Positions 26,854 to 36,708 are shown, numbered from the stretch's first letter. The stretch: DNA of 38,429 nucleotides from an uncultured Hungatella sp. (GCA_949879025.1 CATLBO010000021.1:1-38429); one strand, 5' to 3'. Notes: a model not told the origin generated them from the sequence alone. Numbers and translations: made by a program.

Positions 26854-26903
26854 CAAAAAACCCCTAAATCCCGGCACTTTCCCAAAGTCCCGATATTCAG
26901 GGG
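26854..26903 (-). terminator. Terminator of the tRNA operon
   Basis: On the minus strand CCCCTGAAT (26903-26895) pairs with ATTTAGGGG, enclosing further pairing of CCCGG-type segments, and is followed by TTTTTTG. It lies directly downstream of tRNA-Gly. Confidence 0.8.
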
Positions 26904-26913
26904 AATATCCAAA

Positions 26914-26984
26914 AGCACGTGATGGGAATCGAACCCACCTCTCCAGCTTGGGAAGCTGGCGTTCTACCGATGAACTACACATGC
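26914..26984 (-). tRNA. tRNA-Gly (anticodon CCC)
   Basis: The 71-base cloverleaf has acceptor arms GCATGTG/CACGTGC, anticodon stem CCAGC/GCTGG with loop TTCCCAA (anticodon CCC, reading GGG), and the T-loop GGTTCGATTCC. The 3' CCA is not encoded. It is the second gene of a two-tRNA operon. Confidence 0.95.
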
Positions 26985-26993
26985 ATATATAAA

Positions 26994-27065
26994 TGACCAA
27001 TCCGGGAATCGAACCCGGGTTTACGCCGTGAGAGGGCGTCGTCTTGACCGCTTGACCAATTGGCC
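26994..27065 (-). tRNA. tRNA-Glu (anticodon CTC)
   Basis: The 72-base cloverleaf has acceptor arms GGCCAAT/ATTGGTC, anticodon stem ACGCC/GGCGT with loop CTCTCAC (anticodon CTC, reading GAG), and T-arm CCGGGTTCGATTCCCGG. It is nine bases upstream of tRNA-Gly and nearest the promoter. The CCA end is not encoded. Confidence 0.96.
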
Positions 27066-27083
27066 TTTCCTTAATGCTCTCAT

Positions 27084-27112
27084 AGTATACCACGCTTTGT
27101 TTTATTTTTCAA
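27084..27112 (-). promoter_or_regulatory. Promoter of the tRNA operon
   Basis: TTGAAA (27112-27107) and TATACT (27089-27084) are 17 bases apart on the minus strand, 18 bases before tRNA-Glu. A long A-rich tract upstream (T-rich as given, 27105-27180) could act as an UP element. Confidence 0.8.
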
Positions 27113-27214
27113 CCCTTTTTTAATCTTTTTATCTTTTTTTACTTTTTTTGTTATTTCCTGCTATTTTTTGTTGCTTTTTCATTCTCCGGAATAGCAAAAA
27201 TGCCTTACCTGCCC

Positions 27215-27263
27215 TTGCGCACCTGCCTGTTAATGGGATATAATAAAAACCAAACTTATGTAC
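27215..27263 (+). promoter_or_regulatory. Promoter and possible LexA box of the Y-polymerase gene
   Basis: TTGCGC (27215-27220) and TATAAT (27239-27244) are 18 bases apart. Just after the -10 box, CAAACTTATGTACG (27251-27264) matches the Bacillus-type SOS box CGAACRNRYGTTYC at about 10 of 14 positions. It is in the right place to block transcription, but it is too imperfect to be sure. Confidence 0.4.
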
Positions 27264-27286
27264 GGTTAATTACAGGAGGTTAAAAC

Positions 27287-28816
27287 ATGGCATCTGAAAA
27301 CCGCACTTATATTGCGCTTGATCTTAAATCCTTCTACGCTTCTGTAGAATGCATGGAGCGCCGCCTCGATCCTCTTACCACCAACCTGGTGGTAGCCGAT
27401 GTAAGCCGCACGGCCAAAACCATCTGCCTTGCCGTCTCCCCTTCCCTGAAGTCTTACGGCATTCCCGGCCGTCCCAGGCTGTTTCAGGTTATCCAAAAGG
27501 TTCAGGAGATCAATTCCCGGCGGCTGCTTCTGGCCCCCGGCGGCCGCTTTTCTGGCTCTTCATGGAATAATCAGGAGCTTGCCCAATCACCGGAGCTGTC
27601 TTTGGACTATATTACTGCCCCGCCCCAAATGGCTTTATATATGAAATACAGCACAAAAATATATGATATTTATCTGAATTATATTGCACCTGAAGACATC
27701 CACCCATACTCCATTGACGAAGTCTTTATTGATGCCACCGGATATCTGTCCGTATATGGTCTTTCCGCCCGGGAGCTTGCCACGAAAATCATACTTGACG
27801 TTCTGGAAAAGACCGGCATAACTGCCACTGCCGGGATCGGCACCAACCTTTATCTCTGTAAAGCTGCCATGGACATTGTGGCAAAACACGTTCCTCAAGA
27901 CAAGTACGGGGTAAGAATTGCCGTTTTGGATGAAATGTCTTACCGCCGCCTTCTCTGGTCCCACCGTCCTCTGACCGATTTCTGGCGCATTGGACATGGA
28001 TATGCCAAAAAGCTGGAAGAACACGGATTATACACCATGGGAGATATTGCCCGGTGTTCTTTGGGAAGTGCCGATGAGTTTCACAATGAAGAACTTCTCT
28101 ACCGCCTTTTCGGCATAAACGCAGAACTGCTCATCGACCACGCCTGGGGATGGGAGCCCTGCACCATTGGTGATATTAAAGCCTACAAGCCTGAAACCAA
28201 CAGTATCAGTTCCGGACAGGTTCTTCACTGTGCATATTCCTTTGACAAAGCCAGGCTGGTCATAAAGGAAATGGCGGATCAGCTGGCTCTGGATCTGGTG
28301 GAAAAGGGGATGGTGACGGATCAGCTGATTCTCACCATAGGCTATGATCGTGAAAACCTTACAGACCCCAAAATACGTCAGTCATACCATGGCCCGGTTA
28401 CCACAGACCATTATGGGCGGAAAGTCCCAAAGCACGCTCATGGCACCGTAAACCTTCCCCGCAGAAATTCCTCCGCAAAATGGCTGACAGATGCCGCCCT
28501 GGAATTGTTTGACCAGATCACCGACAGAGGGCTGCTGATCCGGCGTATTGGCCTTGGGGCAAACCGCATCGTGCCGGAAAGCGCCGCCTCTGAGCAGGAA
28601 GAATTCCGGCAGCTAAGTATGTTTATTGATGAGGAACTGCTTGAAAAGCAGCGCAGAAAAGAGGATGCTTTCCTGAAAAAGGAAAAGCAGCTTCAGCAGG
28701 CCCTGCTGTCTGTAAAAAAGAAATACGGAAAAAACGCCGTGTTAAAAGGGCTCAGCTTTGAAGACGGCGCAACCGCCAGAGAGAGAAACCGCCAAATCGG
28801 CGGTCATAAGGCCTGA
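27287..28816 (+). CDS. Y-family DNA polymerase (UvrX/UmuC type)
   Basis: This is a 509-residue translesion polymerase. The palm-domain metal ligands are D12 in ALDLKSFYASVE and D144-E145 in YSIDEVFID. The steric and thumb region follow, with GIGTNLYLCKAAMDIVAKH and a helix-hairpin segment near FWRIGHGYAKKLEEHGL. The length and the paired YolD-like gene match UvrX/YqjW of Bacillus more than DinB/PolIV, which is shorter. It starts at ATG 27287 after AGGAGG. Expression is probably induced by DNA damage. Confidence 0.93.
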   Translation: MASENRTYIALDLKSFYASVECMERRLDPLTTNLVVADVSRTAKTICLAVSPSLKSYGIPGRPRLFQVIQKVQEINSRRLLLAPGGRFSGSSWNNQELAQSPELSLDYITAPPQMALYMKYSTKIYDIYLNYIAPEDIHPYSIDEVFIDATGYLSVYGLSARELATKIILDVLEKTGITATAGIGTNLYLCKAAMDIVAKHVPQDKYGVRIAVLDEMSYRRLLWSHRPLTDFWRIGHGYAKKLEEHGLYTMGDIARCSLGSADEFHNEELLYRLFGINAELLIDHAWGWEPCTIGDIKAYKPETNSISSGQVLHCAYSFDKARLVIKEMADQLALDLVEKGMVTDQLILTIGYDRENLTDPKIRQSYHGPVTTDHYGRKVPKHAHGTVNLPRRNSSAKWLTDAALELFDQITDRGLLIRRIGLGANRIVPESAASEQEEFRQLSMFIDEELLEKQRRKEDAFLKKEKQLQQALLSVKKKYGKNAVLKGLSFEDGATARERNRQIGGHKA

Positions 28817-28851
28817 TCATAAAAGAAGCCTTCAATAGAAAGGAAAATCAT

Positions 28852-29301
28852 ATGGATATCCATGACCTGTACAAAGAGCAGCACCGCTATGATGACATTA
28901 TAAACCTGCCCCACCACGTTTCCTCCGTCCATCCTCATATGCCCCTGTGTGACAGGGCAGCCCAGTTCTCTCCCTTCGCCGCCCTCACCGGCTACCATGA
29001 TGCCGTGGAAGAAACAGCCAGGTTTACTGATGAAAAAAGAGAACTGGACGAAAACAGCAAGGCAGTTTTAGACGGAAAGCTTCAGATGATCCAAGATAAC
29101 TTAGGCAGGCCAATGAAAATTTCCGTAACCTATTTCCAGGCTGATGCAAAAAAATCCGGAGGGTCTTATGTAACCGCCGTTGGTACCGCAAAAAAGATCG
29201 ATCCCTGCAGGCGCATGCTGGTTATGGACAGCGGACTGGCTGTACCGATTGATGATATTGTGGATCTTACCAGGCTTGAGCCCGGCTGGCCAGCTATTTA
29301 A
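28852..29301 (+). CDS. YolD-like protein, Y-polymerase partner
   Basis: This 149-residue protein has the family motif RAAQFSPFAALTGY at about 35-48. YolD-like proteins are regularly encoded beside UvrX/UmuC-type polymerases in Firmicutes and are thought to be functional equivalents of UmuD; their mechanism is not settled. The C-terminal half has the DIVDLTRLEP ending typical of longer YolD forms. The ATG at 28852 follows AAAGGAAAA, 35 bases after the polymerase gene, so the two form one operon. Confidence 0.85.
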   Translation: MDIHDLYKEQHRYDDIINLPHHVSSVHPHMPLCDRAAQFSPFAALTGYHDAVEETARFTDEKRELDENSKAVLDGKLQMIQDNLGRPMKISVTYFQADAKKSGGSYVTAVGTAKKIDPCRRMLVMDSGLAVPIDDIVDLTRLEPGWPAI

Positions 29302-29315
29302 CACAATAGGGATAA

Positions 29316-30843
<1,528 letters not shown>

Positions 30844-30886
30844 TTCCCAGGTTCATAAGGAATTTGGAATACAGGCTTTTATGAAA

Positions 30887-30928
30887 GAAGCCGGCTTTGC
30901 CAAGTCCAGGGCAGAGCCGGCCTTTTTG
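30887..30928 (+). terminator. Terminator of the GH1 gene
   Basis: GCCGGCTTTGCC (30890-30901) pairs with GGCAGAGCCGGC over 12 positions with one G-T pair, loop AAGTCCAG, then CTTTTT. It also has a partial T-run on the other strand (CTTCTTTC), so it may serve the convergent kdpE transcript as well. Confidence 0.9.
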
Positions 30929-30940
30929 CCGCTTCTTATG

Positions 30941-31636
30941 TCACTCTACCCGCACCATCCGGTATCCGATTCCGATATGAGTCTGGATATACTGAGGCGA
31001 GTCTTCCCCCTTTTCCAGCTTTTTCCGCAGAGTGGCCATAAACACCCGCAGGGAGCCTACATCATTTTTCCAGCTGCTTCCCCATACGCTGCGGGTAATA
31101 AACTTGTGAGTCAGCACTTTCCCTGTATTCCGGGCAAGCAGGCACAAAAGCTTGTACTCCATAGGCGTCAGATGCATCTCCTCCTCTCCCAGGTAAGCGC
31201 ACCCCAAGGCAAAGTCAATGCGCAGCTGCCCATTGACAAACACTGCCTCCTGTCCGCTGTTTTGCATCAGGGCCATGCGCCGTCTGGTAACCCGCAGCCT
31301 GGCCAGCAGCTCGTCCACAGAAAAAGGCTTTGTCAGATAGTCGTCTGCTCCTGCGTCCAGTGCGTCTATTTTATCGCTGTCCTCACTTCTGGCGCTGATA
31401 ACAATAATGGGCACATTAGACCAGTTGCGAATCCGCTCTATAACCTCCACCCCATCCATATCCGGAAGCCCCAGATCCAGGAGAATAATATCCGGATTAT
31501 GGGATGCAGCCTCCATAATTGCGCTGTTTCCGTTAACTGCCGTAGCAAAACGGTAATCATGGGCTTTCAATGTGGTGGTAATCAGGTTGCGCACCGGCGC
31601 ATCGTCCTCCACCACTAGTATCTGGACTTTATTCAT
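30941..31636 (-). CDS. kdpE: OmpR-type response regulator KdpE
   Basis: This is a 231-residue regulator. The receiver domain has D11-D12, phosphoacceptor D54 in LLDLGLPDMDG, S81 and K103 in LTKPF. The C-terminal winged helix has LTPMEYKLLCLLARNTGKVLTHK and THIGIGYRM. The ATG at 31636 lies within the last codons of kdpD (8-base overlap) after GGAGGTTACC; longer starts lack a site. KdpE normally controls K+ uptake genes. Here the nearest transport genes are ktrA and ktrB upstream on the same strand, which are its likely targets. Confidence 0.92.
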   Translation of the reverse strand: MNKVQILVVEDDAPVRNLITTTLKAHDYRFATAVNGNSAIMEAASHNPDIILLDLGLPDMDGVEVIERIRNWSNVPIIVISARSEDSDKIDALDAGADDYLTKPFSVDELLARLRVTRRRMALMQNSGQEAVFVNGQLRIDFALGCAYLGEEEMHLTPMEYKLLCLLARNTGKVLTHKFITRSVWGSSWKNDVGSLRVFMATLRKKLEKGEDSPQYIQTHIGIGYRMVRVE

Positions 31637-34208
31637 ATAAGGTAACCTCCTCAAGGGGAAGGGTAAAGCTGAAAACAGCCCCCTTGGGCTCATGATCCCC
31701 TACGGCAATGGTTCCGCCGTGAGCCTCCACAATGGCTTTGCACAGAAACAACCCAAGTCCCAGGCTTCTGCGGTTATCTGCAATTTTACTGGTTCCACAG
31801 TAAAACTTTTCAAAAACCCGTTCCTTTTCCTTGTCCGGGATTCCGTTTCCGTTATCTGCCACCAAGATCTCTGCCATATTCCCCTTTTTCCTGGCCGTAA
31901 CAGTAACCGTCATGCCATCTTCCGTATATTTTACCCCATTATCCACCATATTGGCAATAACCTGCACGATCAGTTTTGCATCTGCCCTGACAAGCAGCAT
32001 ATCATCTTCATAGATAACCTTTATCTGCCGGTTAGCCGCCTGGCGTCCCATATGCTTTATGGCTTCCTCTATGATATCGCTTAAAAGTTCCGTGGACGTA
32101 TGAAGGGACATACGTCCCCCTTCAATGCGTGTAGCATACAGCAGATTCTCCACCAGATTAATAAGCCACATGGCGTCATCATAAATATCCGAATAAATTT
32201 GTCTCTTTGTTTCCTTGTCAAAACTATACCCATTGCTTATAAGACTGCTGGCATTTCCCAAAATAGTAGTTAGCGGCGTCCGCAGATCATGGGAGATCGT
32301 GCGCAGCAAATTGGCCCGCAGCTGCTCGCTTTCTGCAAGAATTGCAGCAGCCTCTTTCTCTCGGACGTTTTTCTCGTTTTCCAGTGACAGGGCGCATTCG
32401 CCTAAAATAGACAGCAAGATACCATGTTCCGCAGCGTCTAACGGGCCGTTGGCCGCTTCTATTCCTACAACGCCGTATACCCTGTCACTGACTCTGAGAG
32501 CCAGATAAGTATAGCGGGCATCGGAAAGAGTATCTGTGCCGGCCCCTGCCATATGGTTATTTTTCAACACCCAGTTTGCTGTCTCCAATTCCTTATCCAT
32601 ATGGAAAGAAGGCTCCATGGAAGATTTTTCTCCAAAAAAGCAGGGCTGTGACAGATGTCCGTCCGCATTTTCAAAAATAACCAGATTTCTGTCCAGCAAC
32701 TGTCTGATCTGCTTTGCAGCAGCCTGAATAATTTCCGCCCTGTTTCCTGCTTTAGACAAAAGCTGATTGGTGTCAAACAATATTTTTGTCCTGTAAGCAA
32801 TCTTTGCCGACTGCCCTGCCTGCTCTTTGTACCGGATAGCCAGCGTCCCCGTAATGTAGGCTGTCAGAAACAAAACCACAAAGGTAACAGGGTACCCTGT
32901 TTCATAGGCCACCAGAGAGAACCTGGGATGCGTAAACAAAAAGTTAAAAATAAAAACGCTGGCAATGGAAGATACAAGGCTGTAGATCTGATGAGAGGTA
33001 ACAATGGAAGTCAGAAGCACCCCCAGAATATAAACCATGATAATGTTGGCCTCTGTAAATCCCAGCCGGTAAAATCCCAGGCTTAAGGCTGTTGCCCCTG
33101 TGAGAATACAGCCGCTTTTAGCCGTGTTTTCCACAACGTTTAACCCTTGCAGGCTCTTTGCCTTCCGAGGCCTGTATCCCTTGTCCGTACTTTGATCTGG
33201 AATAATGTGGATATCCGTTTCCGGCACATAGGAAATCAGCTGTTCCGTCAGAGGCATTTTCCCCAAAAAATATTTCCTGGTAACGGCACTGCGCCCCAGC
33301 ACGATCTTCGTAATACCAAAAAGCCTGGCAAACTCTGCAATCTGATAAGGCACATCATCCCCATAAACCGTCTCAATATTAGCTCCCAGCTGCTCTGCCA
33401 GGCTCTCGTTTTCCCTCAGCCTCTCCCTGTCTTGGGCCGCAGCCGCCTTAAAATCCGGCGTTTCCACAAATAACGCCGTAAACTGACTGTTAAATGCCCT
33501 TGCCATTCTGGCAGCCGTCCTGATGATCTTAGCATTGGAAGGAGCAGAAGAAAGACACACCAGAATATGCTCATCTGTGTGAAAGCCGCTTTTCTGCTGC
33601 CTGCGGGCCAGGCGTTTTACCCGGTCTGCACACCGCCGCAGGGCAATTTCACGCAGGGCGGTCAGCTGCTCCATTGTGAAAACAGAATCCTCCTCAGATC
33701 CTTTCAACCGTTCGATTAATTCCCCAGGCTCCATATCAATCAGCTCCACCTGGTCCGCCTGGTCAAAAACGAAATCCGGAATCCTTTCCCACGTCCTGAT
33801 TCCCGTAATGTCTGCAACGGTATCATGAAGGCTTTCAATGTTCCCTACATTCACCGTAGTATACACATCAATTCCCGATTTCAGCAGCTCGTCTATGTCC
33901 TGATACCGCTTCCGATGGCGGCTTCCCTGCCCGTTGCTGCAGGCCAGTTCATCTATCAGGATCAGGTCAGGCCTTTTCTTAAGCGCCTGATCCAGATCCA
34001 ATCCGTCTTTGTCTGCCGGGCCAATCCTGTCAAATTCCCTTAAAAGCAGAACTACATCTTGGGATGCCCGTGTCCCGATGCACCCCACCGCCACATTCAG
34101 GCCCTGAGCCTGCTGCCCCTGGGCCGCCTTCAGCATGGCGGCTGTCTTTCCGATGCTTTCTGCATAGCTGAAAAATATTTTCAGCTGGCCTTTTTGGTCT
34201 TTTTCCAT
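31629..34208 (-). CDS. kdpD: KdpD-type sensor histidine kinase
   Basis: This is an 859-residue membrane kinase with KdpD architecture. The N-terminal KdpD domain (1-210) has a modified P-loop, SYAESIGKT at 14-22 where GxxPGxGKT is usual, and LIDELACSN at 84-92. A universal-stress-like domain (about 230-350), four membrane helices (about 375-475), a GAF-like domain (490-620) and HisKA with H640 in TISHDLRTPL follow. The HATPase has N-box NMVDNGVKYTEDG and G-boxes ADNGNGIP and GLGLFL. It starts at ATG 34208 after GAGG. It senses low K+ or ionic strength by analogy to KdpD; the usual kdpFABC partner genes are absent from the window. Confidence 0.92.
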   Translation of the reverse strand: MEKDQKGQLKIFFSYAESIGKTAAMLKAAQGQQAQGLNVAVGCIGTRASQDVVLLLREFDRIGPADKDGLDLDQALKKRPDLILIDELACSNGQGSRHRKRYQDIDELLKSGIDVYTTVNVGNIESLHDTVADITGIRTWERIPDFVFDQADQVELIDMEPGELIERLKGSEEDSVFTMEQLTALREIALRRCADRVKRLARRQQKSGFHTDEHILVCLSSAPSNAKIIRTAARMARAFNSQFTALFVETPDFKAAAAQDRERLRENESLAEQLGANIETVYGDDVPYQIAEFARLFGITKIVLGRSAVTRKYFLGKMPLTEQLISYVPETDIHIIPDQSTDKGYRPRKAKSLQGLNVVENTAKSGCILTGATALSLGFYRLGFTEANIIMVYILGVLLTSIVTSHQIYSLVSSIASVFIFNFLFTHPRFSLVAYETGYPVTFVVLFLTAYITGTLAIRYKEQAGQSAKIAYRTKILFDTNQLLSKAGNRAEIIQAAAKQIRQLLDRNLVIFENADGHLSQPCFFGEKSSMEPSFHMDKELETANWVLKNNHMAGAGTDTLSDARYTYLALRVSDRVYGVVGIEAANGPLDAAEHGILLSILGECALSLENEKNVREKEAAAILAESEQLRANLLRTISHDLRTPLTTILGNASSLISNGYSFDKETKRQIYSDIYDDAMWLINLVENLLYATRIEGGRMSLHTSTELLSDIIEEAIKHMGRQAANRQIKVIYEDDMLLVRADAKLIVQVIANMVDNGVKYTEDGMTVTVTARKKGNMAEILVADNGNGIPDKEKERVFEKFYCGTSKIADNRRSLGLGLFLCKAIVEAHGGTIAVGDHEPKGAVFSFTLPLEEVTLYE

Positions 34209-34312
34209 CCGGCTTGCCTCCTCTTGTTTTTTCAAACAGCCCCCAGCTTTTGAAGCTGTCCGGATACTAAATTTTACCACAAAGCATGTCTTTTATCCAC
34301 TGGCCGATTATG

Positions 34313-34342
34313 CAAAAACACCTGTCACTCAGGTGTTTTTTG
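34313..34342. terminator. Hairpin between small membrane gene and kdpD
   Basis: AAAAACACCTG and CAGGTGTTTTT are perfect inverted arms around TCACT (plus strand), so the hairpin has T-runs on both strands. It overlaps the stop codon of the 81-residue gene. It could stop or reduce ktr transcription before kdpDE, leaving kdpDE to a weaker promoter of its own (a TAAAAT box near 34275 without a good -35). Confidence 0.75.
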
Positions 34343-34574
34343 TCTGAAGCTTTATATTTTCGCATTTACCGCAGCCAAACTTATCCATTTGCCGCTTCCT
34401 GCGGCAATTTCCCTTCTCCACAGTATCTTTAGGCTTTTCTGCCAAGATCAGGCTTCCCTCAGCGTTTGTTTTTCTGCCTTCCTGAGCTTCCAGCCAACAG
34501 TCCAGCCTTTCCATAACCAAAAACAGAAATGCAAAAACCCCGGCTGCACAGCATATCAGCATAATCTCTTTCAT
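34329..34574 (-). CDS. 81-residue single-span membrane protein, unknown
   Basis: This small protein has one hydrophobic helix (about 4-22, EIMLICCAAGVFAFLFLVM) followed by a charged 55-residue cytoplasmic tail containing an RRKRQ cluster and CGKC. I do not recognise the family. The ATG at 34574 follows GGGGGCG, 44 bases behind ktrA and before kdpD. A tiny membrane subunit in a K+ operon recalls KdpF or other small regulators, but no sequence match can be claimed. The stop codon lies inside a terminator hairpin. Confidence 0.65.
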   Translation of the reverse strand: MKEIMLICCAAGVFAFLFLVMERLDCWLEAQEGRKTNAEGSLILAEKPKDTVEKGNCRRKRQMDKFGCGKCENIKLQTKNT

Positions 34575-34618
34575 TTAAAGCGCCCCCTTTACATGGACTC
34601 TGGGAATCTCCAGAGTGT

Positions 34619-35266
34619 TCAAATGTGAAAACATTTCTGAACCGCTTTCTGCTTCCCTAAAACCAATATGGATTTTTCCCTGCTGAGGACTGTATCCGCA
34701 GCAACATTCATGTTCAGCCGTCCATTCTCCCGAATCCCCAAAATATTGATTCCATATTTCTTGCGGATATCAAGCTGAAGGATGGTCCTCCCATTCCACA
34801 TGTCAGGAACTGACAGTTCAAAAATGGAATAGTCTTTATCCAGTTCAATATAGTCTAAAATATGCTCCGAAGTGCACCTTATGGCTGTCCACGACGCCAG
34901 CTGCTTTTCCGGATACACCACCTCGTCTGCACCGTTTCTCAGCAGAAACTTTTCCTGCACTCCCCTGGAAGCCCTGGCAATCACCTTCTTTGCCCCCAGT
35001 TCTTTAAGGAGTGAGGCAGTTTCCAGAGAACTCTGGAAATCATCTCCTATTGCTACAATGCATGCATCAAAGTTCCTTATGCCGAGAGAAGAAAGGAACT
35101 CCTCATTGGTACTGTCCCCAATCTGAGCGCTGGTGACAAAAGACAGCACACTGTTGACCCGCCCCTCAATATAATCTACAGCCATAATCTGGTGATTCAT
35201 CTCATACAGCTTCATGGCAATATGCTTTCCAAACCTTCCAAGACCAATAAGCAATATACTTTTCAT
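34619..35266 (-). CDS. ktrA: Potassium uptake regulatory subunit KtrA/TrkA
   Basis: This is a 215-residue cytoplasmic RCK protein, the length of KtrA (about 220). The Rossmann RCK_N domain has GLGRFG at 8-13 and D31 for binding ATP/ADP ribose; the RCK_C domain spans about 135-215. It forms a ring that gates KtrB. It lies 14 bases downstream of ktrB in the same operon and starts at ATG 35266 behind an AGGAAAG site. Confidence 0.94.
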   Translation of the reverse strand: MKSILLIGLGRFGKHIAMKLYEMNHQIMAVDYIEGRVNSVLSFVTSAQIGDSTNEEFLSSLGIRNFDACIVAIGDDFQSSLETASLLKELGAKKVIARASRGVQEKFLLRNGADEVVYPEKQLASWTAIRCTSEHILDYIELDKDYSIFELSVPDMWNGRTILQLDIRKKYGINILGIRENGRLNMNVAADTVLSREKSILVLGKQKAVQKCFHI

Positions 35267-35280
35267 AATCAGCTTTCCTC

Positions 35281-36612
35281 CTACCCAACCATCAGTTTTT
35301 CCTGGGGAAACCTTGCCCCGCTGCTTTTCTTTGTATCATCTAAAGCTGCAAAGATCAGAGTCAGGCCTCCTACTCTGCCGATATACATTAAGAGGATCAA
35401 AATACATCTGGATATTATCCCCAGGCTGGGAGTAAGTCCCAGGGTCAGGCCCACTGTAGCCACTGCAGAAGCGGTTTCAAACAAGCAGGACAAAAGAGGC
35501 AGCCCTTCCATGCGGCTGATTATAAGCCCTCCGCTTATAAACAGCGTCAGATACATGATTAAAATCGTTACCCCATCCCGCACCGTTTCCTGGGCAATCC
35601 TGCGCCCGAAAAAATGAGCGTGTTCCCTGTGGCAGAACACGGATACTGCTGTAGAAAACAGTACTGCCAGGGTTGTGGTCTTCATGCCGCCTGCCGTGGA
35701 ACCGGGAGATCCTCCCGCCAGCATCAGAAGAATCATGACTGCAAGCCCTGTTTCGCTTAAAAGCCCCAGATCCGCCGTATTAAACCCTGCCGTCCTGGGA
35801 GTTACCGACTGAAAAGCGGAAAGAAGAATCCGCTTTCCCACAGGATCGCCGGAAAACTCAAAGAAGAAAAAATACAGCGTAGGAACTGCTGTCAGAATGC
35901 CGGAAACCGCAAGGATCACTTTGCTCTGCATCCGGTATTTCCGTATATGGTACCTGTGGGTCTTAATATCGTCCCATGTTATAAAGCCTAATCCTCCTGA
36001 AATAATCAGAACCATTATGGTCACGTTCACCGTCGGATTTTCTGCAAAATATGTAAGGGATGAATAAGGCTTTCCTTCCCCCATAAGGTCAAATCCCGCA
36101 TTGCAGAATGCAGATATGGAATGAAACACTGCCCTCCATATTCCTCCTGCTGCTCCATACTCCCTGCTGAAAGGCAGCGCCAGAACGGCGGCGCCTGCAA
36201 GTTCAAACAGCACTGTCATCTTAATAATGAATCCTGTCAGGCTCACAATTCCTCCAACTTTATGGGCGGAAATGGCTTCCTGCATGGTGCTTCGCTGCTT
36301 TAAGCTGATCCTTCTGCCAGACACCGTAAAGACAGCCACAGCCACGGTGACTACCCCCATGCCGCCGATCTGTATCAGCATAAGAATAACTGCCTGGCCG
36401 AATCCGCTCCAGTAAGATGCTGTATCCTGAACCACCAGCCCTGTTACACATACTGCTGACGTGGAGGTAAATAATGCATCTGCAAAAACCGCCCCTTTGC
36501 CGTCCCGGGTGGACATAGGCAGCATGAGAAGCAAAGCCCCCAATAGTATTGCTGCGCCAAAGCCAAGAATAATAATCTGTGATGATGATAATCTTTTTTC
36601 AATCCTTCCCAT
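35281..36612 (-). CDS. ktrB: Potassium uptake channel subunit KtrB/TrkH
   Basis: This is a 443-residue membrane protein with four membrane-pore-membrane repeats. The filter segments are visible: SAVCVTGLVVQD with G58, then AFCNAGFDLMG, TPRTAGFNTADLG and AVATVGLTLG. The length is near KtrB of Bacillus (about 445) and shorter than TrkH. It imports K+ (Na+-coupled in some members). It is the first gene of ktrB-ktrA-small protein-kdpD-kdpE, with GAGGT before the ATG at 36612. Confidence 0.95.
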   Translation of the reverse strand: MGRIEKRLSSSQIIILGFGAAILLGALLLMLPMSTRDGKGAVFADALFTSTSAVCVTGLVVQDTASYWSGFGQAVILMLIQIGGMGVVTVAVAVFTVSGRRISLKQRSTMQEAISAHKVGGIVSLTGFIIKMTVLFELAGAAVLALPFSREYGAAGGIWRAVFHSISAFCNAGFDLMGEGKPYSSLTYFAENPTVNVTIMVLIISGGLGFITWDDIKTHRYHIRKYRMQSKVILAVSGILTAVPTLYFFFFEFSGDPVGKRILLSAFQSVTPRTAGFNTADLGLLSETGLAVMILLMLAGGSPGSTAGGMKTTTLAVLFSTAVSVFCHREHAHFFGRRIAQETVRDGVTILIMYLTLFISGGLIISRMEGLPLLSCLFETASAVATVGLTLGLTPSLGIISRCILILLMYIGRVGGLTLIFAALDDTKKSSGARFPQEKLMVG

Positions 36613-36644
36613 ATTTCATACCTCTGTCTGGATTTTATAGTTCC

Positions 36645-36708
36645 ATTATGGCATGAAAGGCGTGAAGAGTGTATTAATGTAACAGGGATGGCATTAATAT
36701 TGTATTAA
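36645..36708 (-). promoter_or_regulatory. Candidate KdpE-controlled promoter of ktrB
   Basis: On the minus strand a CATAAT -10 box (36650-36645) has only a poor -35 match 17 bases upstream (TACACT, 36673-36668), as in activated promoters. TTAATACA occurs twice upstream, at 36708-36701 and 36677-36670, 31 bases (three turns) apart, the nearer copy overlapping the -35. KdpE as the binding protein is an inference. The remainder of the 36613-36866 interval holds a TTGACA (36759-36764) for the divergent gene without a clear -10 partner. Confidence 0.35.

Noticed and set aside
26845-27093. 82-residue open frame over the tRNA genes
   Set aside because: It is fully explained by two tRNAs with their terminator and promoter.
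27105-27180. T-rich tract as a terminator
   Set aside because: No stem precedes the T-runs on the plus strand; as an A-rich tract on the other strand it is better explained as an upstream promoter element for the tRNAs.
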